NCBI RefSeq assembly: GCF_018406605.1
Contig: NZ_AP024545.1
Location: 1,922,001-1,986,000, forward strand
Source of the DNA: Noviluteimonas caseinilytica
Lineage (GTDB): Bacteria > Pseudomonadota > Gammaproteobacteria > Xanthomonadales > Xanthomonadaceae
Direction: 5' to 3'
Length of the DNA: 64,000 bases
Numbering within the stretch: position 1 is the stretch's first letter; every line of letters begins with the position of its first letter. The notes under the pieces were generated by a model. The model searched no databases, was not told the origin of the DNA, and was given only the letters and a program-made list of their open reading frames with translations. This document shows positions 7,869 through 16,957 of this stretch, piece by piece. The position numbers and the translations under genes were made by a program.

Positions 7869-9590
7869 TCAGGTCGCGCCCACCGACCGCAACCAGCCTT
7901 CGATGGCGTTCCGGTCGCGCGCACGCACCAGCGCGGGCGCCTTCGCGCGCAGCGCGGCGAGGTCGAACCCGCGGATTGCGCGGCGCAATTCCAGCAGCGT
8001 ATTGGGATGCAGGCTGAATTCGCTCAGCCCCAGCGCGAGCAGCATCGGTGCGAACGTGGAATCGCCCGCCATTTCGCCGCACACCGCGATCGGCTTGTTG
8101 CGCTTGTGCGCGATGCGGATCACGCCGTGCAGCAGGCGGATGAGCGCCGGGTGCAGCGGCGTGTACACGTCGCCGAGGGCTTCGTTGTTGCGGTCGGCGG
8201 CGAGCAGGTACTGGATGAGGTCGTTGGTGCCCACCGACAGGAAATCCACCGCGCCCACGAACGTCGGCAGGGCGATCGCCGCGGCCGGCACTTCGATCAT
8301 CGCGCCGAGCGGCAAGGTCTCCGCGACTTCCTGGCCTTCCTTGCGGACTTCGGCCAGTACCTCGCGCAGCATCGTGCGCACCGCGATGATCTCCTCGCGG
8401 CAGCTGATCATCGGCACGAGCACGCGCACGGGGCCATAGCCGGAGGCGCGCACGATCGCGCGCAACTGCGTGCGGAACAACGCGTCGCGCGCGAGCGACA
8501 GGCGCACGCCGCGCAGGCCGAGCGCGGGGTTGGGTTCGTCGTCGAGCACCAGGCCGCTGCGGTCGGCCTTGTCGGCGCCGAGGTCGAGCGTGCGGATGGT
8601 GACGGTGCGGCCGGTCATGCCGAGCACGACGTCGCGGTAGGCGCGGAACTGTTCTTCTTCGTCCGGCAGTTCGTTGCGCTGCAGGAACAGGAATTCGGTG
8701 CGGTACAGGCCCACGCCCGCCGCGCCCAGCGCATGCGCTTCGGCGACGTCGGCGCGCGATTCGGCGTTGGCCCACAGCTTGATGTCCACGCCGTCGAGCG
8801 TGCGCGTGGGTTCGCGGCGCAGGCGGTTGAGCTGCCGGCGTTCGCGCACCTGGTCGCGCATGCGCGCGCGGTGGCCGCGCAGGTCTTCGGCGTTGGGTTC
8901 GACGACGACGAGGCCGCTGGTGCCATCGACCGCGAGTACGTCGCCGTCGTTGACCTTCATCAGCGCCTGCACCGCACCCACCACGAGCGGCACGTGCAGG
9001 CTGCGCGCGAGGATCGCGGTGTGCGACAGCGCGCTGCCGCCGGCGGTGACCACGGCCATCACGCCCTGCGCCTGCAACTGCGCGAGTTCCGCGGGCGCGA
9101 CGTTGTCGGTGACGAGGATGTCGCCGGCGAGGCCGCGCACTTCGGTGGCGCGGCGATGCAACGCGGCGTGGATGCGGCCGATGACCTGGTCGATGTCCTC
9201 GATGCGGCTGCGCATGTACGCATCGTCCATGCCCTTGAACACGCCGGCGATGCGGTCGCGTTGCAGGCGCAGGGCGTAGTCGGCGGTGTAGCGGCCGGTG
9301 CGGATCAGGTCGTCGAGGCCGTGCAGCAGTTCGGGATCGTCGAGCAGCAAGGCGTGCAGGTCGAGGAACTCGCCGACTTCCTGCGCGAGCGCGCCGTGCA
9401 GGCGCTGGCGCAGCACGCGCATCTCGTCGCGCACGACGTCGATCGCGGCATGCAGGCGTTGCAGTTCGTCTTCGACGGCATCGGCGGGGATGCGTTCTTC
9501 GGCGACATCCAGCACGTGCGGCAAGCGGACCCGGGCACGGCCGAGCGCGCTGCCGCGCGAGGCGCCGTGTCCGGGCAGGAGTTGCCGCAT
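7869..9590 (-). CDS. ptsI: PTS enzyme I (phosphoenolpyruvate-protein phosphotransferase)
   Basis: 573-residue enzyme I that autophosphorylates from PEP and passes the phosphate to HPr. The swivelling domain holds the active His at residue 190 in GGSALSHTAILAR. The C-terminal PEP-binding barrel contains GVGLYRTEFLF, LGLRGVRLSL and VCGEMAGD. It is the last gene of the minus-strand phosphorelay run; its ATG shares one base with the ptsH stop (TGATG at 9588-9592). No EIIB or EIIC sugar permease is nearby, so the phosphate probably goes to regulatory EIIA proteins. Confidence 0.97.
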   Translation of the reverse strand: MRQLLPGHGASRGSALGRARVRLPHVLDVAEERIPADAVEDELQRLHAAIDVVRDEMRVLRQRLHGALAQEVGEFLDLHALLLDDPELLHGLDDLIRTGRYTADYALRLQRDRIAGVFKGMDDAYMRSRIEDIDQVIGRIHAALHRRATEVRGLAGDILVTDNVAPAELAQLQAQGVMAVVTAGGSALSHTAILARSLHVPLVVGAVQALMKVNDGDVLAVDGTSGLVVVEPNAEDLRGHRARMRDQVRERRQLNRLRREPTRTLDGVDIKLWANAESRADVAEAHALGAAGVGLYRTEFLFLQRNELPDEEEQFRAYRDVVLGMTGRTVTIRTLDLGADKADRSGLVLDDEPNPALGLRGVRLSLARDALFRTQLRAIVRASGYGPVRVLVPMISCREEIIAVRTMLREVLAEVRKEGQEVAETLPLGAMIEVPAAAIALPTFVGAVDFLSVGTNDLIQYLLAADRNNEALGDVYTPLHPALIRLLHGVIRIAHKRNKPIAVCGEMAGDSTFAPMLLALGLSEFSLHPNTLLELRRAIRGFDLAALRAKAPALVRARDRNAIEGWLRSVGAT

Positions 9591-9859
9591 CAGCTGCCCT
9601 CGTCGAAGAGGCGCTGGAACAGGTCGGCCACCGCGGCGGCGGCTTCGGCTTCGTCTTCGCCATCCACGCGCAGCGTGACCGGCGTGCCCTGGCCCGCGGC
9701 GAGCAGCATCACGCCCATGATGCTCTTGGCATTCACTTCGCGACCCTTCGCGCTGAGCGTGGCGCCGCTGCGGAAGCCCGACAGCAGTTGCACGAGCTTC
9801 GCCGTGGCGCGCGCGTGCAGGCCGAGCTTGTTGGCGACGAGGAGTTCGCGTTCGATCAC
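9590..9859 (-). CDS. ptsH: Phosphocarrier protein HPr
   Basis: 89 residues. Carries phosphate from enzyme I to EIIA proteins through His15 (KLGLHARATAKL). Ser46, in NAKSIMGVM, is also present. Ser46 is the site phosphorylated by HprK, which is encoded about 1.4 kb upstream in the same run, so both arms of HPr control could operate. It sits 18 bases after the EIIA-Man-type gene and overlaps ptsI by one base. Confidence 0.97.
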   Translation of the reverse strand: MIERELLVANKLGLHARATAKLVQLLSGFRSGATLSAKGREVNAKSIMGVMLLAAGQGTPVTLRVDGEDEAEAAAAVADLFQRLFDEGS

Positions 9860-9877
9860 GTGCAGTCCCTGGCGTTG

Positions 9878-10270
9878 TCAGGCGTCGTCATGGATCACCC
9901 CGTTGCGGGCGCCGGCGGCGGCGACGTTCGGGAGTTCGTCGAGGTCCATCTCGGCGTAGTTCATCACGCGCAGCAGCATGGGCAGGCTCAGCGCGGACAC
10001 GCGGCGCACGGGCGTGCCGATGCGCGACAGGCGCGCGGCGAGGTTGCTGGGCGAGGCGCCGTACAGGTCCACCAACACCAGCACGCCCTGGCCGCCATCC
10101 ACGCGCCGCAGCGCGGCGCTGGCCTGCGGCAGCAATGCGTCGGGGTCGGCGTCGAACGGGACTTCGAAGGCTTCGGTCTTCAGCGGCAACTGGCGCAGCA
10201 AACGCGTGGCCACGGCGAGCAGCGCCGAGCCGATGCCTTCATGCGTGATCAGGAGGATGCCGACGGACAT
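9878..10270 (-). CDS. PTS mannose-type EIIA component
   Basis: 130-residue single-domain EIIA of the mannose/fructose family (PF03610). The phosphorylatable His is residue 10 (ILLITHEGIG), and the GVLVLVDLYGASPSN segment matches the family. In transport systems this domain is fused or linked to EIIB; here it stands alone with no EIIB, IIC or IID, so a regulatory role is likely, as for other orphan EIIA-Man proteins of proteobacteria. It lies between rapZ and ptsH, and a 58-bp gap separates it from rapZ. Confidence 0.9.
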   Translation of the reverse strand: MSVGILLITHEGIGSALLAVATRLLRQLPLKTEAFEVPFDADPDALLPQASAALRRVDGGQGVLVLVDLYGASPSNLAARLSRIGTPVRRVSALSLPMLLRVMNYAEMDLDELPNVAAAGARNGVIHDDA

Positions 10271-10328
10271 GGCTGCAACTTAGCAGAGGGACGCGACGGG
10301 CCGGAAGCGACGGACCACACGAATGCCG

Positions 10329-11222
10329 TCAGTCGAGCTCCCGATGGTGCACTGCAACCTCGGCCCATCCCTTTTCGCGGCAATGGCGCGCGAGCCGCTC
10401 GGCCAGGTACACCGAACGGTGCCGGCCCCCGGTGCACCCGAAGGCCACGGTGACGTAGCTGCGCGTGTCCGACTGCAGGCGGGGCAGCCAGGTGTCGAGG
10501 AAGCCTTCGATCTCCCCGGCGTACTGCACGACGTCCGGCTGGGCTTCGAGGTATTCGCACACGTCCTGGTCGCGCCCGGACAGCGGACGCAGGCGCGCAT
10601 CCCAGTGCGGGTTTGGCAGGCAGCGCGCGTCGAACACGAAGTCCGCGTCCGGCGGCACGCCGCGGCGGTAGGCGAAGGATTCGAACAGCAGCGACAGGCT
10701 GCTCGCGTCGCTCAGGCCGAATTCGGTGATCACCACGCGGCGCAGCTTGTGCACGTTGAGGTGGCTGGTATCGAGCACGACGTCCGCGATCTGCCGCAGC
10801 GGCTTAAGCGCCTGGCGTTCCAGCCCGATCGCATCGGCGAGCGCGAGGCCGAGGTGGCTCAGCGGATGGCGGCGGCGCGTGTCGGCGTAACGGCGCAGCA
10901 GCACGTCGTCGGCGGCATCGAAGAACAGGAGTTTCGGATCCAGGCCCAGGCCGCCGACTTCCGACAGCACGTCCGGGATCACGCCCAGGTCGCCGCCGCT
11001 GCGCACGTCCAGGCCGACCGCGAGTTTTTCCGGGCGATCCTCGCCGCGCATCACGCGCTTGACGAATTCGGGCAGCAAATCGGCGGGCAGGTTGTCGACG
11101 CAGTAGAAGCCGAGGTCTTCCAGCGTGTTGAGCGCGACGGACTTGCCCGAACCGGACATGCCGCTGACGATCATCAGGCTCGGCGCCGGGTGGGCGGGCG
11201 GGGCGGGCGGAACGTTGCTCAC
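10329..11222 (-). CDS. rapZ: RNase adapter protein RapZ (P-loop nucleotide-binding)
   Basis: 297 residues of the YvcJ/RapZ family. In E. coli RapZ guides RNase E to the GlmZ sRNA and so tunes glucosamine-6-phosphate synthesis for the cell wall. Walker A GMSGSGKS is at residues 21-28. Conserved C-terminal blocks include VFDARCLPNPHW, YVTVAFGCTGGRHRSV and the final VHHREL. The start is GTG at 11222, 4 bases after the hprK stop. A Pro-rich N-terminus (PPAPPAHPAP) precedes the P-loop and coincides with a G-run cluster on the other strand. No sRNA target is visible here. Confidence 0.95.
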   Translation of the reverse strand: MSNVPPAPPAHPAPSLMIVSGMSGSGKSVALNTLEDLGFYCVDNLPADLLPEFVKRVMRGEDRPEKLAVGLDVRSGGDLGVIPDVLSEVGGLGLDPKLLFFDAADDVLLRRYADTRRRHPLSHLGLALADAIGLERQALKPLRQIADVVLDTSHLNVHKLRRVVITEFGLSDASSLSLLFESFAYRRGVPPDADFVFDARCLPNPHWDARLRPLSGRDQDVCEYLEAQPDVVQYAGEIEGFLDTWLPRLQSDTRSYVTVAFGCTGGRHRSVYLAERLARHCREKGWAEVAVHHRELD

Positions 11223-11226
11223 GAGG

Positions 11227-12174
11227 TCAGCTCGAGCGTTCGAGGAAATGGGAATGGCGCGCCATGAAGGCGGCCGCGGGATCCACGCCTTTCGCGCGCA
11301 GGATGTGCGCGCGGGCGGCGGCTTCGGTCAGCACGGCCAGGTTGCGGCCGGGCATGACGGGCAGGGTGATCTGCGGCACGTCCAGGTCCAGCACGCGGCG
11401 CACGCTGAGGTCGCCGAGGATGCGTTCCATGCCGCTGGGCTGCGGTTCGAGGTGCGGCTTGGTCAGGTGCACGATCAGGCGCAGGTACTTGTTCTTCTTC
11501 ACCGCGGTGTCGCCGAACATCTGGCGCACGTTGAGCACGCCCAGGCCGCGTACTTCCAGCAGATCCTGCAGCAGGTCGGGGCACGTGCCGTCGAGCACGT
11601 CCGGTGCGATCTGGGTGAATTCCGGTGCGTCGTCGGCGACGAGGCGATGGCCGCGCGTGACCAGTTCCAGCGCGAGCTCGCTCTTGCCCGATCCGGATTC
11701 GCCGGTGATCAGCACGCCGATGGAATAGATCTCCATGAAGACGCCATGCAGCGTGACGCGCGGCGCGAGCGTGCGCGCGAGCTGGTACTGCATGTGGTTG
11801 AGCAGTTCGTGCCCGCGGCGCGGCGACACCCACAACGGCGTTTCGGTTTCCTCGGCCGCGGTGCGCAGGTCTTCGGGGACGCGCTGTTCCTTGCTGATCG
11901 CGATCGCGAGCGGACGCGCATCGATGATCTTCTCGATCACTTCCCAGCGCGCGCGCGAATCCAGGCCGTCGAGCCACGCGAGCTCTTCGCTGCCGAGGAT
12001 CTGCACCTTGTTGGGATAGATGATGTTGAGGTAACCCGCGAGCGACGGGCGCCGCGCGACGGTATCCACCGCCTCGAGCACGCGCGAGGCGCCCGCTTGC
12101 CCGGCCACCCAGCGCAACGCCAGGTGCCCGACGTGGCGATCGAACAATTCCTGCGCGGTGATTCGCTGCGGCAT
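11227..12174 (-). CDS. hprK: HPr kinase/phosphorylase
   Basis: 315 residues. Bifunctional enzyme that phosphorylates or dephosphorylates HPr on Ser46. Walker A GESGSGKS is at residues 158-165, with a conserved His at 143 in TLHGVFMEIYSIGVLITG. The C-terminal HprK signature region (EVRGLGVLNVRQMFGD, then VPQITLPVMPGRNLAVL) is intact. The gene shares one base with the ptsN stop (TGATG) and is 4 bases from rapZ. Among gammaproteobacteria hprK is largely confined to groups like this one; E. coli lacks it. Confidence 0.96.
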   Translation of the reverse strand: MPQRITAQELFDRHVGHLALRWVAGQAGASRVLEAVDTVARRPSLAGYLNIIYPNKVQILGSEELAWLDGLDSRARWEVIEKIIDARPLAIAISKEQRVPEDLRTAAEETETPLWVSPRRGHELLNHMQYQLARTLAPRVTLHGVFMEIYSIGVLITGESGSGKSELALELVTRGHRLVADDAPEFTQIAPDVLDGTCPDLLQDLLEVRGLGVLNVRQMFGDTAVKKNKYLRLIVHLTKPHLEPQPSGMERILGDLSVRRVLDLDVPQITLPVMPGRNLAVLTEAAARAHILRAKGVDPAAAFMARHSHFLERSS

Positions 12175-12650
12175 CAGGCCCCGCCGATGGCGACGGCGGC
12201 GCGCGCCGGGGCGAACAGCACGGCCCGCAGCGCCTCGATGTCCGGGGCGTTGCGCAAGGCGGCGCGGAACCCCGGATCGGCGAAGCGTTCGGCCAGTTCC
12301 GACAGCAATTCGAGGTGCTGTTGCGTGAAATGCTCCGGCACCGCCATCGCATACACGAGATCGACCGGTTCGCCGTCGGCCGCGCCGAAGTCCACCGGGT
12401 GCGCGAGGCGCAGGAACGCCCCGCGCGCGGTTTCGAAGGCGTTGGTGCGGCCGTGCGGGATCGCGATGCCGCAGCCGATGCCGGTGCTGCCGAGGCGTTC
12501 GCGCGCGCGCAGGCTGGTGCCGATGGCCTGGGTGATCACGGGCGAGCCATCGGCGAGCAGGCGCGCGGCAGCGTCGAGCACGCTGTCGCGGTCGACCGGT
12601 TCGACCAGCAGGACGATGCGGTCGGCGGCGAGCAGCGCGTGGAGCGGCAT
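12174..12650 (-). CDS. ptsN: Nitrogen-type PTS EIIA (EIIA-Ntr)
   Basis: 158-residue EIIA of the fructose/mannitol type. The phosphorylated His is residue 66 in GIAIPHGRTNA. In other bacteria EIIA-Ntr senses nitrogen and PEP status through the relay and regulates potassium uptake and envelope enzymes. The usual PtsP (GAF-domain enzyme I) and NPr are not in the window; the upstream hpf-rpoN order is the classical ptsN setting. The phosphate donor could therefore be the ptsH/ptsI pair encoded here (inference). Confidence 0.95.
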   Translation of the reverse strand: MPLHALLAADRIVLLVEPVDRDSVLDAAARLLADGSPVITQAIGTSLRARERLGSTGIGCGIAIPHGRTNAFETARGAFLRLAHPVDFGAADGEPVDLVYAMAVPEHFTQQHLELLSELAERFADPGFRAALRNAPDIEALRAVLFAPARAAVAIGGA

Positions 12651-12660
12651 GCGGAGGGCG

Positions 12661-12981
12661 TCAGCCGAGGTCGCCGCGGACGGTCTCGCCGCGGTGGTGG
12701 TCGACGAGCTTTTCCTTGTGCTTCATCAGCAGGCGATCGAGCTTGTCGGCGAGCAGGTCGATCGCGGCGTACATGTTTTCGGCGGAGGCATCGGCGTGCA
12801 GCGTCTTGCCGGAGATGTTCACGTTGGCTTCGGCGCAGTGCTGCTGCTTTTCACAACTGAGTTGGGTGCGGACATCGAAGGGCTGGTCGAAGTGGCGCGC
12901 CAGCCGTTGCAGCTTGGACTCGACGTAGTCGCGCAACGCCGGGGTGACTTCGAGCTGCTGGCCATAGGTATCGATGCGCAT
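12661..12981 (-). CDS. hpf: Ribosome hibernation-promoting factor, short form
   Basis: 106 residues, the HPF/YfiA family. Binds the 30S decoding region in stationary phase to inactivate ribosomes. The N-terminal MRIDTYGQQLEVTPALRDYVESKL and the SAENMYAAIDLLADKLDRLL helix are typical. It lacks the long C-terminal dimerisation domain, so it is a short-type HPF. A strong AGGAGG site just upstream (about 12990-12995) fixes the start. It lies between rpoN and ptsN, the classical order. Confidence 0.95.
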   Translation of the reverse strand: MRIDTYGQQLEVTPALRDYVESKLQRLARHFDQPFDVRTQLSCEKQQHCAEANVNISGKTLHADASAENMYAAIDLLADKLDRLLMKHKEKLVDHHRGETVRGDLG

Positions 12982-13060
12982 CGCGGGCCTCCTTCACTCA
13001 CGTTCGGAGGGACAGGATACGCCGCGGCGGCGTGAGGGGAAGGGCCACGGCCGGGCAATC

Positions 13061-14503
13061 TCAGCCGATGCGCAGGCGGTCCTGCGAGGACGGGATGCTC
13101 ATGGCCTCGCGGTACTTGGCCACGGTGCGGCGGGCCACCGGGACGCCCGAGGCCTTGAGGTTCTCGGCCAGGCGCGCGTCGGAGAGCGGCTTGCGCGGGT
13201 CTTCGCCTTCGATCAGGCGCCGGATCATCGCCTGGATGGCGGTGCTGGAGGCTTCGCCGCCGCCGCCGGTGTCGATGCCGGACGCGAAGAACGCGCGCAA
13301 CGGCATCGTGCCGCGCGGTGTACGGACGTACTTGCGTGCGATGGCGCGGGAAATGGTGGATTCGTGCAGGCCCACTTCGCCGGCGACTTCGCGCAGGGTG
13401 AGCGGGCGCAAGGCCTGGTCGCCGAATTCCAGGAACGCCGATTGCTGGCGCAACAGGCAACGCATCACCTTGAGCAGCGTGTCGCCGCGCGCTTCCAGGC
13501 TCTTGAGCAGCCAGCGCGCTTCCTGCAGGCGGCCGCGCAGGTAGAGCGCGTCGTTTTCGTTCGCCGAGCGGATCATGCGTTCGTAGCCGCGATGGATCGA
13601 GATGCGCGGACGGCCGCCGGCGGCGAGCGCGACGCGCCACTGGCCCTGCTGGCGCCACACGACGCAGTCGGGCGTGACGTAGGTATCCGCGGACAACCCG
13701 CCCAGCTGCGCGCCGGGGCGCGGTTCGAGCGAACGCAGCAGGTGCACGGCGCATTCGATGTCTTCGGTGGGGCGCTGCAGTTCGTGCGCCAGGCCGGCGA
13801 CGCCGATCTTCGGCAGGCGTTCGAGCGGACCGTCGGCCATGCGCCGCGCGAGTTCGCGTCCGGGCGTGTCGGCGTCCAGCAGGTCGAGTTGCAGTTGCAG
13901 GCATTCGTTGAGCGAACGCGCGCCCACGCCGGGCGGATCGAAACGCTGTACCTGGTGCAGCACGGTCAGCACTTCGTCCAGGCTCGGGTTCATGCCGGGC
14001 CGCAGGCCTTCGGCGATGGCTTCGATCGTTTCGCGCAGGTAACCGTCGTCGTCGATCGACTCGATGATCGACACGCCGATCGTGCGGTCGCGCTGCGAGA
14101 GGTGGCTGAGGTGCAGCTGCCACAGCAGGTGGTCCTGCAGCGTCTCGCCTTCGGCGACCTGTTCGGCGAGGGGTTCGTCGTCGCTGTCGGCCGGGCCGAT
14201 GCGTTCGTACCAGGTTTCGTTTTCGTCGCCGTCCCACGCGGAGGCTTCCGGCGGCGGGCGGTCGTCGTCGTGGCTGCTGCGTTCGTCGCCGGTGCCGTCG
14301 TCGCGGACGCGGGCGTCGCCGTTGCCGTCGTGGGTTTCCAGCGGCGGGGATTCCTCCCAGTCCAGCAACGGGTTGCTCTCGACCGCGCTGGCGATCTCGA
14401 CTTCGAGCTCCGCGGTCGACAGCTGCAACAGGCGGATGGCCTGCCGCAACTGCGGGGTCATCACCAGGTGCTGTCCCAGCGATGTCTGGAGGCGGGGCTT
14501 CAT
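13061..14503 (-). CDS. rpoN: RNA polymerase sigma-54 factor RpoN
   Basis: 480 residues. Region I activator-interacting domain (residues 1-50, MKPRLQTSLGQHLVMTPQL) is followed by an acidic region II (about 55-110) rich in Asp, Glu and Gly. Then come the core-binding domain, the HTH (LREVAGEVGLHESTISRAI) and the RpoN box ARRTVAKYRE near the C-terminus. Directs transcription from -24/-12 promoters with enhancer-binding activators, in this family including pilus genes. ATG at 14503 is chosen because region I begins exactly there; the frame is open further upstream but without conserved sequence. Lies between lptB and hpf. Confidence 0.97.
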   Translation of the reverse strand: MKPRLQTSLGQHLVMTPQLRQAIRLLQLSTAELEVEIASAVESNPLLDWEESPPLETHDGNGDARVRDDGTGDERSSHDDDRPPPEASAWDGDENETWYERIGPADSDDEPLAEQVAEGETLQDHLLWQLHLSHLSQRDRTIGVSIIESIDDDGYLRETIEAIAEGLRPGMNPSLDEVLTVLHQVQRFDPPGVGARSLNECLQLQLDLLDADTPGRELARRMADGPLERLPKIGVAGLAHELQRPTEDIECAVHLLRSLEPRPGAQLGGLSADTYVTPDCVVWRQQGQWRVALAAGGRPRISIHRGYERMIRSANENDALYLRGRLQEARWLLKSLEARGDTLLKVMRCLLRQQSAFLEFGDQALRPLTLREVAGEVGLHESTISRAIARKYVRTPRGTMPLRAFFASGIDTGGGGEASSTAIQAMIRRLIEGEDPRKPLSDARLAENLKASGVPVARRTVAKYREAMSIPSSQDRLRIG

Positions 14504-14549
14504 GGCGATATCAACGTGGCCGGATGGTTTCGACGGCCGGGACGCGCAC

Positions 14550-15268
<719 letters not shown>

Positions 15269-15269
<1 letters not shown>

Positions 15270-15802
15270 CAGCGCGTGCCCTGCTGGGTCTTGGGCGGGA
15301 ACTTCACGTGCACGCGGCCGGGGCCTTCGCCGCCACTGCCCTGCACCTGGCCGGATTTCATGTTGTACGAGATGCGACCGGCGGTGATGTTGCCGCCGCC
15401 GCGCTGGTCGATCACCGCATTGCCGGTGAACACGACGGTGTCGGTGCTCATGTCGTAGTCGACGTTGGACGCGCGCCCGGTGACGGTGGAGCCGTCGTCG
15501 AGCTCCTGGCTCATCTGCGCGGGCGCACCCGTCAGGATGACGCGGCGGATGTCGCCGTTGGAGCGGTGTACGACGGCCTTGGCGGCCTGCACGAGCAGCG
15601 TGCCCTGGGTGAGGTGGACGTTGCCGGTGAACGAGCACGGGCCGTCGCCGGCCACCGTGCAATCGGTGCTGGTGGCTTCCACGTCGAGCGGCTGGTTGCG
15701 ATCCGACGTGCGCGCAACGGCACCGGCGCACGCCAGCGCCGTGGACAGGCCGAGGGCGAGCAGGGCGGCGGGACGCAGGGATTCAGCGGGCTTGCGGCGC
15801 AT
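15269..15802 (-). CDS. lptA: LPS transport periplasmic protein LptA
   Basis: 177 residues with a Sec signal peptide (AALLALGLSTALACAGAVA, cleavage near residue 29). The OstA-like beta-jellyroll domain is recognisable in the FTGNVHLTQGTLLVQAAKAVV block and the repeated beta strands; it forms part of the periplasmic LPS bridge. The start at ATG 15802 (MRRKPAES) places the signal correctly. It overlaps lptC by 20 bases and lptB by 1 base, so the three genes are translationally coupled. Confidence 0.95.
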
Positions 15803-16367
15803 AGTGGACCTTGACGTTCGACGTGAGCCGGACGCGCTTGCTGTCAAGCAACGCCTCCATGCCTTGGCCGCGCAGTATAGAACCCGGCTGCGTGACCGTG
15901 ACCGTGGTGGGCGAGGTGGCGCGGTTGGCGTGCGGGAACACGTTCAGTTGCTCGGTCGCCATCTCGATGGGTTGCGCGCGCGTGCCGGCGGTCTTCGCCA
16001 GCACCGTGCCCGCCAGGCGCAGTTCGTCGCCGGCGGCGCTGACCCAGCCGGTTTGCGAGGTGACGATCCAGCCCGCTTCGCGCGTGGGCACCGCGCCCGC
16101 GGTGGCCGCGGCCGGGATGAGGAAGGTGGGCGTGGCCAGCGTCATCGTGCGGTCGCCGGGGCTGCGCGCCAGGCGCGGGGCTTGCAGCGTGAAGGACTCA
16201 TGCCCGAGGTTGTCGAGCACGACCACTTCGAAATCCTGCAGCACGTAATCCGAACGCGAATCCACCGCGACCAGCGCGCTCTTCGGCGGGCGGTGCTGCC
16301 AGATCGACCAGCCGCTGATCGCGGCCGCCGCGGCCAGGCCCAGCGTCAGCCATCCGCGCGTGCTCAC
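15783..16367 (-). CDS. lptC: LPS export protein LptC
   Basis: 194 residues. A single N-terminal membrane anchor (WLTLGLAAAAAISGW, about residues 5-20) is followed by a periplasmic jellyroll domain that receives LPS from LptBFG and hands it to LptA. The pattern SDYVLQDFEVVVLDNLG and FTLQAPRLARSPGD is typical. The start is GTG at 16367, which overlaps the kdsC stop (GTGA, 16364-16367). It overlaps lptA by 20 bases. Confidence 0.92.
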   Translation of the reverse strand: MSTRGWLTLGLAAAAAISGWSIWQHRPPKSALVAVDSRSDYVLQDFEVVVLDNLGHESFTLQAPRLARSPGDRTMTLATPTFLIPAAATAGAVPTREAGWIVTSQTGWVSAAGDELRLAGTVLAKTAGTRAQPIEMATEQLNVFPHANRATSPTTVTVTQPGSILRGQGMEALLDSKRVRLTSNVKVHYAPQAR

Positions 16368-16957
16368 GCCTGTGTCTCGACGCGCACGCCGGTGACGTGG
16401 GCGATGTCGGACACCAGGTGTTCGGCGTGGCCCTGCGCGGCGAGGATGAGGTCGCACAGTTCGCGCGCCGCGCCTTCGCCGCCGCGCGACACGGTGCGCC
16501 AGTGCGCGCGTTCGCTCGTCCAGCGATGCGCCTGCGCCGGGGCGACCGACAGGCCCACCTGCTGCATCACGCGCAGGTCCGGCAGGTCATCCCCCATGAA
16601 GGCGATTTCGTCCATGCCGATGCCCATGCGTCCGGCGATCTTTTCCACGCAGTCGAGCTTGTCGTGCACGCCGGTGTAGGACTCGACGCCCAGTTCGTGC
16701 GCGCGGCGTTCGGCCGACGGGCTGAGGCGCGCGGTGACGAACGCGACCGCGATGCCGTGCCGCATCAGCAGCTTCATGCCCAGGCCGTCGAAGACGTGGA
16801 AGGTTTTCGATTCGCGGCCGTCGGCGTCGATGAGCAGGCGGCCGTCGGTGAGCGTGCCGTCCACGTCGAAGCACACCAGCTTGATGCGCGCGGCGCGTTC
16901 GCGGATATCGCCGGGGAAATCGTTGAGGTGGGAATACATGTCGGTTGCGTCCCTCAC
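16364..16957 (-). CDS. kdsC: 3-deoxy-D-manno-octulosonate 8-phosphate phosphatase KdsC
   Basis: 197-residue HAD phosphatase that removes phosphate from Kdo-8-P in LPS inner-core synthesis. The nucleophile motif is DVDGTLTDG (Asp31 and Asp33 with the start used); KT/SK motifs and the GDDLPDLRVMQQVGLSVAPAQA motif follow. The start shown is GTG at 16957, which overlaps the kdsD stop as GTGA; an ATG at 16939 is an alternative and would trim six residues. No C-terminal cap domain, as expected for KdsC. It sits directly between kdsD and lptC. Confidence 0.94.
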   Translation of the reverse strand: MRDATDMYSHLNDFPGDIRERAARIKLVCFDVDGTLTDGRLLIDADGRESKTFHVFDGLGMKLLMRHGIAVAFVTARLSPSAERRAHELGVESYTGVHDKLDCVEKIAGRMGIGMDEIAFMGDDLPDLRVMQQVGLSVAPAQAHRWTSERAHWRTVSRGGEGAARELCDLILAAQGHAEHLVSDIAHVTGVRVETQA

